Below the pieces are notes generated by a model. The model was not told the DNA's origin and did no database searches. It worked only from the letters and a program-made list of their open reading frames with translations. Shown here in pieces: positions 1 to 9,269 of a stretch of 64,000 nt of DNA (position 1 is its first letter; each line of letters begins with the position of its first letter). This stretch comes from Gammaproteobacteria bacterium Ga0077554 (GTDB taxonomy: Bacteria > Pseudomonadota > Gammaproteobacteria > Ga0077554 > Ga007554). The position numbers and the translations under genes were made by a program. The stretch is from NCBI GenBank assembly GCA_001464585.1, contig LNFF01000025.1, positions 62,001-126,000 on the forward strand. The letters are read 5' to 3'.

Positions 1-1229
1 AGCGCCGCTTCATGGAACAGCGGGCCCTCAAAGAGTTTGGTGACGCCGGGGATGGTTGCTAATTTATCTATCAAGTTTAATGTATTGTCATGACATTGCG
101 CGGCGACACGCTCAAGGCCATCGGGCCCTAACAGAGACATGTGGATGGTAGCAGCCGTGACCACCAGACCTTGATTGGTGCAGATATTGGAGGTGGCCTT
201 GGAGCGGCGAATATGCTGTTCGCGTGCCTGCAATGTAAGAGTGAAGCCGGGTTTTCCGTCGAGATCAACAGTTCGACCGACGATGCGGCCCGGCATCTGG
301 CGTACGTGTTCCTGCTTGCAGCATAAAAACCCGAAGTAGGGGCCGCCGGAAGATAGCGGCGCGCCCAACGGTTGCCCTTCACCGCACACAATAGCCGCTC
401 CCGGCTTCGTGCCTCCTGCGGCACTTGCACATCCATGTGCATCGTCCGCACCCACGTTACCCCATTCACCGGGCGACGCTAACACCGCCAGCGAGATCGG
501 GTTGACTACACCAATCACCAGGGCGTTATGCTGATGCGCCCAGTCGGTGAGCGCGTCCACTTCTTCGAGGACGCCAAAGAAATTAGGCTGCGGAATTACC
601 AGTGCGGTGATGTCGTCATGCGCATATTTTTGCAGTGACTCCAGAGTAATGTGCCCGCGCTCGCTGCAATAAGGCAATTCGATGAGTTCGATGCCCTGAT
701 TTTTCACAATGGCGTGAACCACCTTGCGATACACAGGATGCACGGTACTGGGCATCAACACGCGCTTGGTGTTTGATTTACGGTTGGCGCGCACCGCCAT
801 CAACACTGCTTCCGCCAGTGCCGATGCGCCATCGTATAACGATGCGTTGGATACGTCCATGCCGGTGAGGCTCGCCATCATGGTCTGGTATTCATAAAGC
901 AGTTGCAACGTGCCCTGGCTGGCTTCAGCTTGATAGGGTGTGTAGGAGCTGTAGAACTCACCGCGCGTAGCGATTTCCCACACCGCTGCGGGGATGTGAT
1001 GGTCGTACGCGCCCGCGCCCATGAAGCACAGTGGGCGGCCATCCTGTTCGGCACGCGCCATCATCAGGCGGCCAATCTCCATTTCACTGATGCCGGCCGG
1101 GATTTTTGCCAGGCCTCCCATGGTGCGCAAATCCTTGGGGATTTCGTCAAACAGATCGTCGATGCTCGACACGCCCACGGCGTGCAGCATGTCACGTACA
1201 TCGTTTTCGGTATGAGGTATAAAAGGCAT
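1..1229 (-). CDS. gcvPA: Glycine dehydrogenase (decarboxylating) subunit 1, 3' end beyond the window edge
   Basis: This is the first subunit of the split P-protein of the glycine cleavage system; with GcvPB it decarboxylates glycine and passes the aminomethyl group to lipoylated GcvH. The reading frame is open from ATG at 1229 to position 1, giving 409 codons; the family usually has about 440-460, so the C-terminus lies outside. Family signatures seen are GEGQPLGAP followed by SGGPYFGF, then [19 protein letters not shown] and SNICTNQG. Residues 263-279 look like a 17-residue insert just before [10 protein letters not shown], where relatives as I remember them run straight on. It is the fourth gene of lipA-gcvT-gcvH-gcvPA, 36 bases after gcvH. 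gcvPB is presumably just outside. Confidence 0.93.
   Translation of the reverse strand, partial: MPFIPHTENDVRDMLHAVGVSSIDDLFDEIPKDLRTMGGLAKIPAGISEMEIGRLMMARAEQDGRPLCFMGAGAYDHHIPAAVWEIATRGEFYSSYTPYQAEASQGTLQLLYEYQTMMASLTGMDVSNASLYDGASALAEAVLMAVRANRKSNTKRVLMPSTVHPVYRKVVHAIVKNQGIELIELPYCSERGHITLESLQKYAHDDITALVIPQPNFFGVLEEVDALTDWAHQHNALVIGVVNPISLAVLASPGEWGNVGADDAHGCASAAGGTKPGAAIVCGEGQPLGAPLSSGGPYFGFLCCKQEHVRQMPGRIVGRTVDLDGKPGFTLTLQAREQHIRRSKATSNICTNQGLVVTAATIHMSLLGPDGLERVAAQCHDNTLNLIDKLATIPGVTKLFEGPLFHEAA
393..443 (-). other. Probable 51-nt in-frame insertion inside gcvPA
   Basis: Seventeen codons interrupt the conserved block between GEWGNVGAD and [10 protein letters not shown]. The DNA contains two short inverted repeats: TGCACAT/ATGTGCA separated by two bases, and GTGCC/GGCAC separated by six. 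The frame is kept. That it is an insertion rests on my memory of family sequences, not on an alignment. Confidence 0.45.
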
Positions 1230-1265
1230 GGTTTATCTCGTTACATGTTTACTATGGCTGCGTCA

Positions 1266-1682
1266 TCAATGCGCTTCGGCGGCAATCATTTCGGCATAGG
1301 CCGCTGCAGTCAGTAGTCCATTTAAATCGGCACTGCCATTGCTGGGCTTCAGGCGCATTAGCCAACCCTCACCGTAGGGGTCTTTGTTGACCAGTTCGGG
1401 ATTGCTGGTAAGCGCTTCATTGACGGCGATAACTTCACCCGCCACTGGGCTGTATATATCCGAAGCCGCTTTTACCGATTCGACTACGGCGCATTCCTGC
1501 GCGGCGGCAACATGGCGGCCAATCGCTGGCAGTTCAACAAACACCATGTCGCCGAGCAGATCCTGGGCGTGCGCGGTGATGCCGATGCGTAGCGTGCCAT
1601 CGTCCATGAGTTGGGCCCACTCATGCGTGCGGGTGTATTTTAATTCATTGGGTACGCCGGGGCGTAGGGAAGCAGTGCTCAT
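1266..1682 (-). CDS. gcvH: Glycine cleavage system H protein
   Basis: This is the lipoyl carrier that shuttles the aminomethyl group from the P-protein to GcvT and is reoxidised by the L-protein. The lipoylation site is K71 in ESVKA, within the typical [15 protein letters not shown] block. The 138 residues are slightly longer than the usual 125-130. The N-terminus ([23 protein letters not shown]) matches the family from PxELKYT onwards, so the ATG at 1682 is reasonable. It lies 13 bases after gcvT and shares its operon and riboswitch. LipA, which makes the lipoyl group on this lysine, is encoded at the head of the same operon. Confidence 0.97.
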   Translation of the reverse strand: MSTASLRPGVPNELKYTRTHEWAQLMDDGTLRIGITAHAQDLLGDMVFVELPAIGRHVAAAQECAVVESVKAASDIYSPVAGEVIAVNEALTSNPELVNKDPYGEGWLMRLKPSNGSADLNGLLTAAAYAEMIAAEAH

Positions 1683-1695
1683 GGTGGTGGCCTCT

Positions 1696-2820
1696 TTAGT
1701 TTTTTGGTTCCAGGCACGATTTGCCGTGCCGTACGAACGGTGGTTTTACAACAGTGGCCGCTACTAACCGGCCACGCATATCAATTTCGCAGCCGCCATT
1801 ATAGATACTGGCCGCATTGGCTGCGATGCCTTCTGTAGATACGCGTGCAAATGCAATCGCGTGACCCAGAGTAGGCGAAAAACTGCCGCTGGTAATTTCG
1901 CCGCAGACACGTCCTTCAATAATGACGTGCTGATGATTGCGCAACACCCCTTTGTCATTCAGGATTAAACCGACCAGCTTATGCTTCACGCCGTTTTTGC
2001 GTTGTGTTTCGAGCGCAGTGCGGCCGATGAAATCACGTGTGGCAGGTTCCCAAGCGACGGTCCAGTCCAGTCCGCATTCCAGTGGACTGATGTTTTCATC
2101 CATATCAGCGCCATATAAATTCATGCCTGCTTCGAGGCGTAATGTGTCGCGTGCGCCCAACCCAATCGGCTTCACGCCAGCGGCATGTAAACCCTGCCAG
2201 AATTTGGCGGCCTGATCCGCCGGTAGAATGATTTCATAGCCATCTTCGCCGGTGTAACCAGTGCGTGCGATAAAAATATCGCGGATTTGCCTGGAATTAA
2301 ACGGTGAGAGTGTCGCCAGCGCATCTTTAACAGCGGTGCCCAGTACGGTATGTACAGCATCGCGCGCCTGAGGGCCTTGTACCGCGATCATAGCCAGATC
2401 CTGACGCTCGGTAACATGCACCTGAAACGCCCGCACCTGATGTTCGAGCCACGCCAGATCTTTGTCATGGGTGGCGGCGTTAACGACCAGACGGAACCAT
2501 TTTTCATGCATGAAATAAACGATCAGGTCGTCAATAACGCCGCCCCGTTCATTCAACATGCACGTGTAAAGTGCTTTGCCGGATTGTTTCAAACGGTCAA
2601 CATTATTCGCCAGCAGGTAACGCAGAAAGCCGCGTACTTTCTCACCTTCCAGATCAACAATGGTCATGTGCGATACATCAAACATGCCCGCACTACGACG
2701 TACAGCGTGGTGTTCTTCAATTTGCGAGCCGTAATGCAACGGCATGTCCCAACCGCTGAAATCAACGATCTTTCCATCCATTGCAACATGCATATCATAC
2801 AGGGGTGTTTTTTTACCCAT
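1696..2820 (-). CDS. gcvT: Aminomethyltransferase (glycine cleavage T protein)
   Basis: It transfers the methylene group from the aminomethyl-lipoyl arm of GcvH to tetrahydrofolate and releases ammonia. The 374 residues match the family length. Visible signatures are the N-terminal [10 protein letters not shown] and [20 protein letters not shown], the folate-fold block [26 protein letters not shown], and the C-terminal [17 protein letters not shown]. The ATG at 2820 places the family-typical N-terminus correctly. The gene is 32 bases after lipA and 13 before gcvH. The C-terminal tail after VKPPFVRHG is unremarkable. Confidence 0.97.
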   Translation of the reverse strand: MGKKTPLYDMHVAMDGKIVDFSGWDMPLHYGSQIEEHHAVRRSAGMFDVSHMTIVDLEGEKVRGFLRYLLANNVDRLKQSGKALYTCMLNERGGVIDDLIVYFMHEKWFRLVVNAATHDKDLAWLEHQVRAFQVHVTERQDLAMIAVQGPQARDAVHTVLGTAVKDALATLSPFNSRQIRDIFIARTGYTGEDGYEIILPADQAAKFWQGLHAAGVKPIGLGARDTLRLEAGMNLYGADMDENISPLECGLDWTVAWEPATRDFIGRTALETQRKNGVKHKLVGLILNDKGVLRNHQHVIIEGRVCGEITSGSFSPTLGHAIAFARVSTEGIAANAASIYNGGCEIDMRGRLVAATVVKPPFVRHGKSCLEPKN

Positions 2821-2852
2821 TAGATCCTTCCATTTAATATCAAAAATAACAA

Positions 2853-3767
2853 TTATACCGGCCTGTTTCCCAATCCCTGCTGCTCCTCCGCATGGTATGA
2901 AGACCGCACTAATGCGCCTGCTTTCACCCAGGAAAAGCCCAGGCTACGCGCTTCTTGTTCGTAGTCGTTAAATGTTTCCGGGGTCACGTACTCTTGCACA
3001 GGCAAGTGTTGACGCGTGGGTCGTAAATATTGTCCCAGGCTGACACGTTGCACGCCCACGGCACGCAAGTCACGCAGTACGTCCAGCACTTCAGCGCGGC
3101 TCTCGCCTAATCCTAGCATTAACGACGACTTTGCTTCCACACCGGGTTGGCGCGCGACTTTTTCCAGCAGTTGCAGCGAGCGTTGATATTTGGAGCCTTT
3201 GCGCACGGTGTGATAAAGGCGCGGCACGGTTTCTACGTTGTGCCCCCACACCAGTTGGGATGAGGCGCTGAGAATTGTGTCGATGGCGGCATCCTGGCAT
3301 TGCTGAAAATCCGGGGTGAGCAGCTCCAGGCCAATGCCGGGTTTGCGGCGGCGCAGTTCGCGCAGGGTGTCGGCAAAGACTTGCGCGCCGCCATCGGGCA
3401 GGTCATCGCGGTTGACGGAGGTGAGTACGACATAGTCCAGGCCCATGCCCATTACGGCATCGGCGATGCGACGCGGCTCATCACGGTCATAGCCGCCGGG
3501 CCGTCCGGTTTTAACCGCGCAAAAACCACAGGCGCGCGTGCAGACATCGCCGAGCAACATGAAGGTGGCAGTGCCACGGCTCCAGCATTCACCCCGGTTG
3601 GGGCAGCGTGCTTCTTCGCAAACAGTGTGCAGGGCGTTGCTGCGCACGGCATCGGCGGTGAGTGCGTAATGCGTGTGGTTACCTAACTGCTGGCGTATCC
3701 ACGGCGGCATACGGCTGATGTTAGGTTGCTCTGATGCCGTCGACTCTGAAACAGGAATATGCAACAT
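2853..3767 (-). CDS. lipA: Lipoyl synthase
   Basis: This radical-SAM enzyme inserts two sulfur atoms into the octanoyl chain carried by lipoyl-domain proteins such as GcvH. Both cluster motifs are present: the auxiliary 4Fe-4S CX4CX5C (C50, C55, C61) and the radical-SAM CX3CX2C (C76, C80, C83). [10 protein letters not shown] and [13 protein letters not shown] are family blocks. The 304 residues are near the usual 300-340. It is the first gene after the glycine riboswitch, so supply of the lipoyl cofactor is tied to glycine level together with gcvT, gcvH and gcvPA. The start ATG at 3767 follows GGAG in the leader. Confidence 0.97.
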   Translation of the reverse strand: MLHIPVSESTASEQPNISRMPPWIRQQLGNHTHYALTADAVRSNALHTVCEEARCPNRGECWSRGTATFMLLGDVCTRACGFCAVKTGRPGGYDRDEPRRIADAVMGMGLDYVVLTSVNRDDLPDGGAQVFADTLRELRRRKPGIGLELLTPDFQQCQDAAIDTILSASSQLVWGHNVETVPRLYHTVRKGSKYQRSLQLLEKVARQPGVEAKSSLMLGLGESRAEVLDVLRDLRAVGVQRVSLGQYLRPTRQHLPVQEYVTPETFNDYEQEARSLGFSWVKAGALVRSSYHAEEQQGLGNRPV

Positions 3768-3789
3768 AAATCTCCAAAGTTATGGGCAT

Positions 3790-3840
3790 AAAAAAAGGGC
3801 GGCGCATGCAGCATAGTAAAATATGCTGCATGCGCCGCCC
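3790..3840 (-). terminator. Riboswitch expression-platform terminator
   Basis: A perfect 19-bp stem (3797-3815 with 3822-3840) with a 6-nt loop is followed on the minus strand by seven T residues (3796-3790). It lies between the second glycine aptamer and lipA, so it is a leader terminator and not an end-of-operon signal. The stem begins right where helix P1 of the aptamer ends. Confidence 0.88.
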
Positions 3841-4005
3841 CTCTGTCCTGCTTGCCTGAGAGCTTAGCCCCTTCGGCGGATTGGTGTGCCCAATCTCTCT
3901 CCAGAGTAACTTTTCCGTGCGGTCCTTTTGCCTGAGCGATTCCGGGCGGTTTGCGCCTTCGGCGTTCCGTGACAGTAGCAGTCACAGAATCTCTCCCACA
4001 CGGGT
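3841..4005 (-). ncRNA. Tandem glycine riboswitch
   Basis: Read on the minus strand, two consecutive glycine aptamers are visible. The first has GGGAGAGA, the GCCGAAGGCGCAA core and CTCAGGCAAAAGGACCGC. The second has GGAGAGAG, CCGCCGAAGGGGC and CTCTCAGGCAAGCAGGACAGAG. The pair is followed by a strong intrinsic terminator and then lipA-gcvT-gcvH-gcvPA. Known members turn on glycine-degradation genes when glycine is bound; the terminator layout suits that ON logic. An open reading frame across it is an artefact. Confidence 0.95.
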
Positions 4006-4025
4006 ACAGTTATGGCCTGATTGTA

Positions 4026-5693
4026 CTATTTCCCGGAACGCCTGACCAGTAATATGACAGGAATCAGCCCCACCAGCACCAGGGTCAGAGCCGGTAAGGC
4101 GGCGCGTTCCCATTCGCCTTCGGAGGTCATTTCGAAAATGCGGATCGCCAGGGTGTCCCAGTCAAATGGGCGCAACAGCAGGGTGGCGGGCATTTCTTTC
4201 ATGATGTCGACAAACACCAGCAACGCGGCGGTGAGCAGGCCGGGGCGCAACACCGGCAGGTAAATGCGCCACAGCACTTCGCGGTGGCTTGCGCCCAGGC
4301 TGCGCGCGGCCTGCTGGATGGACGGCGTGATGCGTTCCAGCGCGCTTTCTACCGGGCCATGCGCCACGGCCAGAAAACGCACCAGATAGGCGAACAGCAG
4401 GGCGATCACACTGCTGCTTAACAGCAGACCCGTTCCTCCTGTCATGATTTCGATCCCTGCGTCCATCCAGGTGAAAAGCAGCATAATGCCCACCGCCAGC
4501 ACTGCGCCGGGCATGGCATAGCCGAGGGTGGCAAGCTGGGTGGAAAAACGCGTGATATTGTCCGGCCATTGTTTGCGGATGTAGGCCAACAGCAACGCAC
4601 AGGCGACGGTGAGCAACGCCCCCATGACTCCTAACAACAACGTGTGGCTGACAAATTCCAGATAGCGTTCGTCAAGGTCGGCCATGCCGGTGCGAACCAC
4701 CCACACGACCAATTGTGCGACGGGAATTAAAAATGCCAGTGCCAGCACCAGCGCAGCGCTGCCGCTGGCGAGCCAGGCATGTTTGCCGGTGAGTTGATAG
4801 CGCTGTGCGCTGGCGTGTTTGCCGCCGCTGTAGAAGCGCGCGCGTCCCCGGCTTTGGCGCTCGGCCACCAGCGCAAGTGCAACAAACAGTAACAGCAGTG
4901 TGGAAAGTTGCGCAGCGGCAGGCAGGTTAAACAGGTCAAACCAGGCTTTGTAAATGGCGGTAGTAAACGTGTCGTAATTGAAAATGGTCATGGCGCCGAA
5001 GTCCGCCAGGGTTTCCATCAGCGCCAGCGCCACGCCTGCGGCAATCGCAGGGCGCGCCATTGGCAATGAGATGCGAAAAAATACTTGCCAGGGATTAAGC
5101 CCCAGCACGCGGCCGCTTTCCAGTACGTTGCGGCCTTGGCCGAGAAAGGCGGCGCGCGCCAGCATGTATACATAAGGATAGAGCGCCAGCACCATCACCG
5201 CGATTACGCCGCCTTCAGAACGGATCGGCGGAAACCACAGCGTGTCGGTATCAAATAGCGTGCGCAGACTGCTTTGTATCGGCCCACTGAAATCCAGAAA
5301 ACCGATAAAGACAAACGCCAGCACGTAAGTGGGAATGCCCAGCGGCAGCATCAGCGCCCAGTCGAAAATGCGGCGCCCAGGAAATTCGCACATCGCCGTC
5401 AGCCACGCCAGGCCAACCCCCAACACGAAAACACCCACGCCCACACCCAGCGTGAGTACCGCAGTATTGCGCAGCAGATCAACCAGCAGAGTGTCGGCCA
5501 GATGCCGCCATACCTCGTCTTCGGCGGTGAGCCAGGCCGGCAGCAACATCAACAGCGGCAGGGCGGTGAGCACGGCGATCAACACGCCAGTCAGTCGCCA
5601 TGCGCCGCCATGACTGAATAACCATCCCCGCCGCTTTGCAACGGGAACGGTGTACGCTACGCGTACCTGCTCAATCGCAGGCTGCGTGGTCAT
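4026..5693 (-). CDS. fbpB: Iron(III) ABC transporter permease
   Basis: This inner-membrane permease should carry ferric iron delivered by the periplasmic FbpA. The 555 residues hold two homologous permease halves with about twelve hydrophobic segments. Each half has an EAA-type loop that contacts the ATPase: SGRVLGLNPWQVFFRISLP in the first and AARSLGASHREVLWRIYLP in the second. This fused layout is typical of the FbpB/HitB/SfuB group. Its ATG overlaps the fbpA stop in ATGA, so the two are translationally coupled. No ATP-binding subunit (FbpC) gene is next to it; the next minus-strand element is the glycine riboswitch. Confidence 0.92.
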   Translation of the reverse strand: MTTQPAIEQVRVAYTVPVAKRRGWLFSHGGAWRLTGVLIAVLTALPLLMLLPAWLTAEDEVWRHLADTLLVDLLRNTAVLTLGVGVGVFVLGVGLAWLTAMCEFPGRRIFDWALMLPLGIPTYVLAFVFIGFLDFSGPIQSSLRTLFDTDTLWFPPIRSEGGVIAVMVLALYPYVYMLARAAFLGQGRNVLESGRVLGLNPWQVFFRISLPMARPAIAAGVALALMETLADFGAMTIFNYDTFTTAIYKAWFDLFNLPAAAQLSTLLLLFVALALVAERQSRGRARFYSGGKHASAQRYQLTGKHAWLASGSAALVLALAFLIPVAQLVVWVVRTGMADLDERYLEFVSHTLLLGVMGALLTVACALLLAYIRKQWPDNITRFSTQLATLGYAMPGAVLAVGIMLLFTWMDAGIEIMTGGTGLLLSSSVIALLFAYLVRFLAVAHGPVESALERITPSIQQAARSLGASHREVLWRIYLPVLRPGLLTAALLVFVDIMKEMPATLLLRPFDWDTLAIRIFEMTSEGEWERAALPALTLVLVGLIPVILLVRRSGK

Positions 5694-6700
5694 TTATACC
5701 CGGCTCGATCCATCAACATGACCGCCCTGGTTTGCAGTTTGCCGGCCTCGGCAAGATTAATAGTGTCCTGTTTGAACGGCCCCCAAGAAGTAACGATGGG
5801 GTCGGGTTTCACCTTGGGATTGGCCGGGAATTCCAGATTGGCGTCAGCGAACAGATTTTGCGCCTTGTCGGATGACAGCCACTCAAGGAACTTCACGGCG
5901 GCATTACGGTGCTTGGCGTGTTTTGTGACACCCGCGCCAGAGACGTTGACATGCACGCCGTTGCTGGCCTGATTGGCCCAGAATATGTTCACGGGCGCGT
6001 CAGGTGTTTTGCGCTGGAAGCGCCCAAAATAATAATTGTTTACAATGCCCACATCACACTGTCCTGCCGCCATGGCATTCAGCAGGCTGTCGTCATCGGA
6101 AAAAGGCGTGGTCGCCAGATTCTTCACCCACGACTTCACCACTGCTTCAGTTTGAGCCTCGCCGTGGTGTGCAATCATCATCGCCACCATCGACTGGTTA
6201 TACACTTTCTTCGAGCTGCGCAGGCATAAACGGCCCTGCCACTTGGCATCCCCCAGTGCTTCATAGGTGGAAAGATCAGCGGGTTTCACTTTTTTGGTGT
6301 TGTAAACAATGGTGCGCGCCCGCACCGACAGGCCGTACCACTGGCCGTCAGGATCACGCAGATGAGCGGGGATATTTTCGTTGAGGATTCTGGAATCGAC
6401 TTTTGCCAGCAAACCACTCTGCGCCGCCTGCCATAAATTACCCGCATCGACAGTCATCAAAATATCGGCAGGTGTCCTTGCGCCCTCGGCCTTGAGGCGC
6501 TCCAGCAGCGGGCCTTCCTTGCCAGTTAAAAATTTGATATGGGTGCCCGTTTCCTTTTCGTAAGCGTCAAACAGCGGCTTGATCAACTGCTCATTGCGCG
6601 CGGAATAAACCACCAGATCATCGGCGGCGTGTACATTGGAGATCATCGCTAACCAGCCGCAGAGTGCGATACCGAGTGCGTTACGTTTAAGGTGAGTCAT
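5690..6700 (-). CDS. fbpA: Periplasmic iron(III)-binding protein of an ABC transporter
   Basis: This solute-binding protein captures ferric iron in the periplasm for FbpB. I place the start at ATG 6700 (MTHLKRNALG), which gives a normal 25-residue signal peptide ending in VHA before ADDLVVYSARNEQL; the longer frame to 6802 runs back through the Fur box. The mature protein shows the family features VYSARNEQLI, the PADILMTVDAGNL block and the paired iron-ligand tyrosines in NNYYFGRFQR. It has 336 residues, normal for the family. A consensus Fur site 51 bases upstream indicates iron repression. Confidence 0.94.
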   Translation of the reverse strand: MTHLKRNALGIALCGWLAMISNVHAADDLVVYSARNEQLIKPLFDAYEKETGTHIKFLTGKEGPLLERLKAEGARTPADILMTVDAGNLWQAAQSGLLAKVDSRILNENIPAHLRDPDGQWYGLSVRARTIVYNTKKVKPADLSTYEALGDAKWQGRLCLRSSKKVYNQSMVAMMIAHHGEAQTEAVVKSWVKNLATTPFSDDDSLLNAMAAGQCDVGIVNNYYFGRFQRKTPDAPVNIFWANQASNGVHVNVSGAGVTKHAKHRNAAVKFLEWLSSDKAQNLFADANLEFPANPKVKPDPIVTSWGPFKQDTINLAEAGKLQTRAVMLMDRAGYK

Positions 6701-6750
6701 GGTGGATTCTCCAGGTAAAGTCCTTGTGAACAGTGCAAGAATTAGTGACA

Positions 6751-6773
6751 GATAATGATAATGATTCTCATTA
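6751..6773 (-). promoter_or_regulatory. Fur box upstream of fbpA
   Basis: GATAATGATAATGATTCTC followed by ATTA closely matches the repeated GATAAT hexamer arrangement of Fur operators. It lies 51 bases upstream of the chosen fbpA start and within the longer, rejected frame. The divergent lipoprotein gene starts about 190 bases away and may or may not be affected. Confidence 0.88.
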
Positions 6774-6959
6774 GTAAATGCAACTGCTTTTACAGTAGCC
6801 ATGCCAAATTATTTTGCAGCGCCCGGTTACAGGTTTTTCTAATGATTACGTTCAGAATTCTGGAAATGCTGCCGATAAATTCATACAACAACCCTTTTTC
6901 AGTGAGCGCTTGGCCTGGTTGGGCGATATGGAGCCGCATTTCAAAGTGTACCGGAGACT

Positions 6960-8591
6960 ATGGAAATGAATAAAATGGTAGCAAAATTAATAGCTTTAGT
7001 GATGGTGATGCTGCTGGCGGGGTGTGGGGGTGGGGATGAGGCGTTTGAGACGCCGGGTGCCACTACACCGCCGGGAGGTGGGGCCGGAACCGCCACCGAC
7101 GTCCAGATGGCGTTGACGGTTGGCGTAGGCACGCTTTCTGCTGGTGGTAGCGCAAGTGTTACCGCTGTCCTTACCGACGTCATTTCAGGAACCCCGTATA
7201 CTACGGACACGGACGTTACTTTTACCTCCGCATGCAGCACAGCACAGAGCGCTTCTTTGACGTCGCCCATCACCACATCGGGCGGTTCAGCCATCAGCAC
7301 CTACGTTGCCAAGGGGTGTGAAGGTGTGGACACCATCACGGCCACGGCTACGGCGGGCAGCGGCACGGTCATCGCCACGACCACCGTCACGGTATTGCCA
7401 GCCGTATTGGGGTCTGTCCAGTTTGTTTCCGCCACGCCAAAGAGTATTGCACTTAAGGGAACCGGAGGCGCCGGATTGTCTGAAACCTCAACGGTGGTAT
7501 TCAAAGTATTGAATTCAGTGGGTGGTCCGGTTCCTAATCGTGATGTGACTTTTGTACTGGATACCACAGTCGGTGGTGTGTCCATTAGCCCTGCGACCGC
7601 ACGAACCGATGCCAATGGACAGGCGCAAACCGTAGTCCAGTCGGGCACTATACCCACACCGGTGCGCGTTACCGCGACGATTGTCGGCACCAGCCCGGTT
7701 ATTGCCACTCAATCTGATCAATTAGCAATTACTACCGGAATACCCAATCAAAAGAATATATCCCTGAGCGCGGAGACACTTAACCCGGAGGCCTGGCGCA
7801 TTGATGGCGTAGTCGTGAAAATTACCGCCCGTCTTGCCGACCGCTTTAATAACCCGGTGCCGGATGGAACAGCGGTGACATTTACTACTGAGGGTGGTTC
7901 CATCGGTGGCTCATGCACCACTACTGTCGGCGCTTGCTCCGTGGATTGGATCAGCCAGGATTTTCGTCCCTCCACTGGTCGGGCGACCATTTTGGCGACG
8001 GTTATTGGTGAGGAAAGTTTCGTGGATACCAATGGGAACGGCAAATTCGACAATGCGGATACTTTCTCCCCCGCAAATGATTTCCCTGAAGCATTTCGTG
8101 ACGATAATGAAAATGGCGTATATGATGCCGGGGAGTTTTTCTCTGATTTCACCGTGAACGCTGTGTATGATGCGGCAGATGGGAAATTCAACGGGATACT
8201 GTGCGAGCACGCTACTTTATGCGGTACCGCCAAGACTGTGAGTGTGCGTGATGACTTGGTGCTGGTAATGGCAGACTCGTTTGCAACTATAGGTATAAGT
8301 CCAAGCCCCACAGTCAATGTGAGCGGGGCGCCTCAGACGGTAACGATCACAGTTGGTGATTTTGCCCACAACCAGCCGATGCCCAAGGGCACAACCATCG
8401 TTATCTCGAGCAGTAATGGTACACTTTCTGGCTCCACCAGCTACACTGTCGGCAACACCAGTTTCAATGGGCCATTGAGCTATAGCGTAGGTCTTGCCAG
8501 TGATGGTACCGCGAGCACGGGTACATTGACCGTGACCGTGACCGCGCCCAGTGGCGAACCGCGCTCTGCCACAGTTAGTGTGATTGATTGA
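6960..8591 (+). CDS. Lipoprotein with bacterial Ig-like (Big-1 type) repeats
   Basis: A 543-residue envelope lipoprotein. The N-terminus has a short signal peptide and a lipobox LLAGC with the acylated cysteine at position 22. After a Gly/Pro-rich linker come about three Ig-like repeats of the invasin/Big-1 type, recognisable by blocks such as NRDVTFVLDTTVGG, TDANGQAQTVVQSG and VPDGTAVTFTTEGGS. Around residues 350-400 are Asp/Asn/Gly-rich stretches (DTNGNGKFDNAD, DDNENGVYDAGE) that resemble calcium-binding loops. A GGAG ribosome site precedes the ATG, and a terminator follows. The role is probably adhesive or structural; no enzyme domain is seen. Confidence 0.8.
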   Translation: MEMNKMVAKLIALVMVMLLAGCGGGDEAFETPGATTPPGGGAGTATDVQMALTVGVGTLSAGGSASVTAVLTDVISGTPYTTDTDVTFTSACSTAQSASLTSPITTSGGSAISTYVAKGCEGVDTITATATAGSGTVIATTTVTVLPAVLGSVQFVSATPKSIALKGTGGAGLSETSTVVFKVLNSVGGPVPNRDVTFVLDTTVGGVSISPATARTDANGQAQTVVQSGTIPTPVRVTATIVGTSPVIATQSDQLAITTGIPNQKNISLSAETLNPEAWRIDGVVVKITARLADRFNNPVPDGTAVTFTTEGGSIGGSCTTTVGACSVDWISQDFRPSTGRATILATVIGEESFVDTNGNGKFDNADTFSPANDFPEAFRDDNENGVYDAGEFFSDFTVNAVYDAADGKFNGILCEHATLCGTAKTVSVRDDLVLVMADSFATIGISPSPTVNVSGAPQTVTITVGDFAHNQPMPKGTTIVISSSNGTLSGSTSYTVGNTSFNGPLSYSVGLASDGTASTGTLTVTVTAPSGEPRSATVSVID

Positions 8592-8630
8592 TCAAACCTT
8601 ACAAATAATTATTATTATTTACTTTGTATG

Positions 8631-8660
8631 AAAGGCCGCTTTTGCGGCCTTTCCCTTTTC
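8631..8660 (+). terminator. Intrinsic terminator after the Ig-like lipoprotein gene
   Basis: A 9-bp stem AAAGGCCGC/GCGGCCTTT with a TTTT loop is followed by CCCTTTTC. It lies 40 bases after the lipoprotein stop and within the 5' extension of the aroK frame, which supports a later aroK start. Confidence 0.8.
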
Positions 8661-8690
8661 ATTTCTCCCCATTCGGCATACTATTTGCTG

Positions 8691-9269
8691 ATGAGCACAC
8701 CAAGCAACGCAACCAAATCCGACAATATCTTCCTGATTGGCCCGATGGGCGCGGGCAAAACCACCATTGGCCGCCAGCTCGCCAAGTCGCTGGGGCTGGA
8801 TTTTATGGACAGTGACCATGAGATCGAGAGCCGCACGGGCGCGAGTATCCCTTTGATTTTTGAGGTGGAAGGCGAAGCAGGCTTTCGCCGCCGCGAGCGC
8901 GAGATGATCGACGAGCTGACCCAGCGTAGCGGCATTGTGCTGGCCACTGGCGGTGGCGCGGTGCTGGATGCGGCTAACCGCGCGCACTTGGCCGCACGCG
9001 GGCAGGTGGTTTATTTGCGCGCCTCGCTGGAACACCTGCTGAAACGTACCGCCAAAGACCACAACCGCCCGTTGTTACAGACGGATGACCCGCGTGCGCG
9101 ACTACAACAGATTCTGGAGCAGCGTGATCCGCTGTACCGCGAGATTGCTGATCTGGTGGTGGAGACAGACCGTTGCAGCGTGCGCGCCACTTTGAACGCG
9201 ATCGAAGGCTGGTTGCGGCATGGCACACAATCTATCGCGCAGCCCCCAACAAAAAGTAAAGCATTATGA
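8691..9269 (+). CDS. aroK: Shikimate kinase
   Basis: It phosphorylates shikimate at the 3-hydroxyl in the chorismate pathway. I choose ATG 8691 ([12 protein letters not shown]) because the longer frame from 8628 runs through a transcription terminator; this gives 192 residues. The P-loop GPMGAGKTT is at residues 17-25. The substrate-binding DSDHEIE, the FRRRERE arginine and the GGGAVL loop are present, and so is a lid arginine region [13 protein letters not shown]. Its stop overlaps the aroB start in ATGA, the usual aroK-aroB coupling in gammaproteobacteria. Confidence 0.95.
   Translation: MSTPSNATKSDNIFLIGPMGAGKTTIGRQLAKSLGLDFMDSDHEIESRTGASIPLIFEVEGEAGFRRREREMIDELTQRSGIVLATGGGAVLDAANRAHLAARGQVVYLRASLEHLLKRTAKDHNRPLLQTDDPRARLQQILEQRDPLYREIADLVVETDRCSVRATLNAIEGWLRHGTQSIAQPPTKSKAL

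Noticed and set aside
3683-3985. 100-residue minus-strand frame across the leader of lipA
   Set aside because: It runs through the glycine riboswitch and terminator, whose RNA structure explains the sequence.
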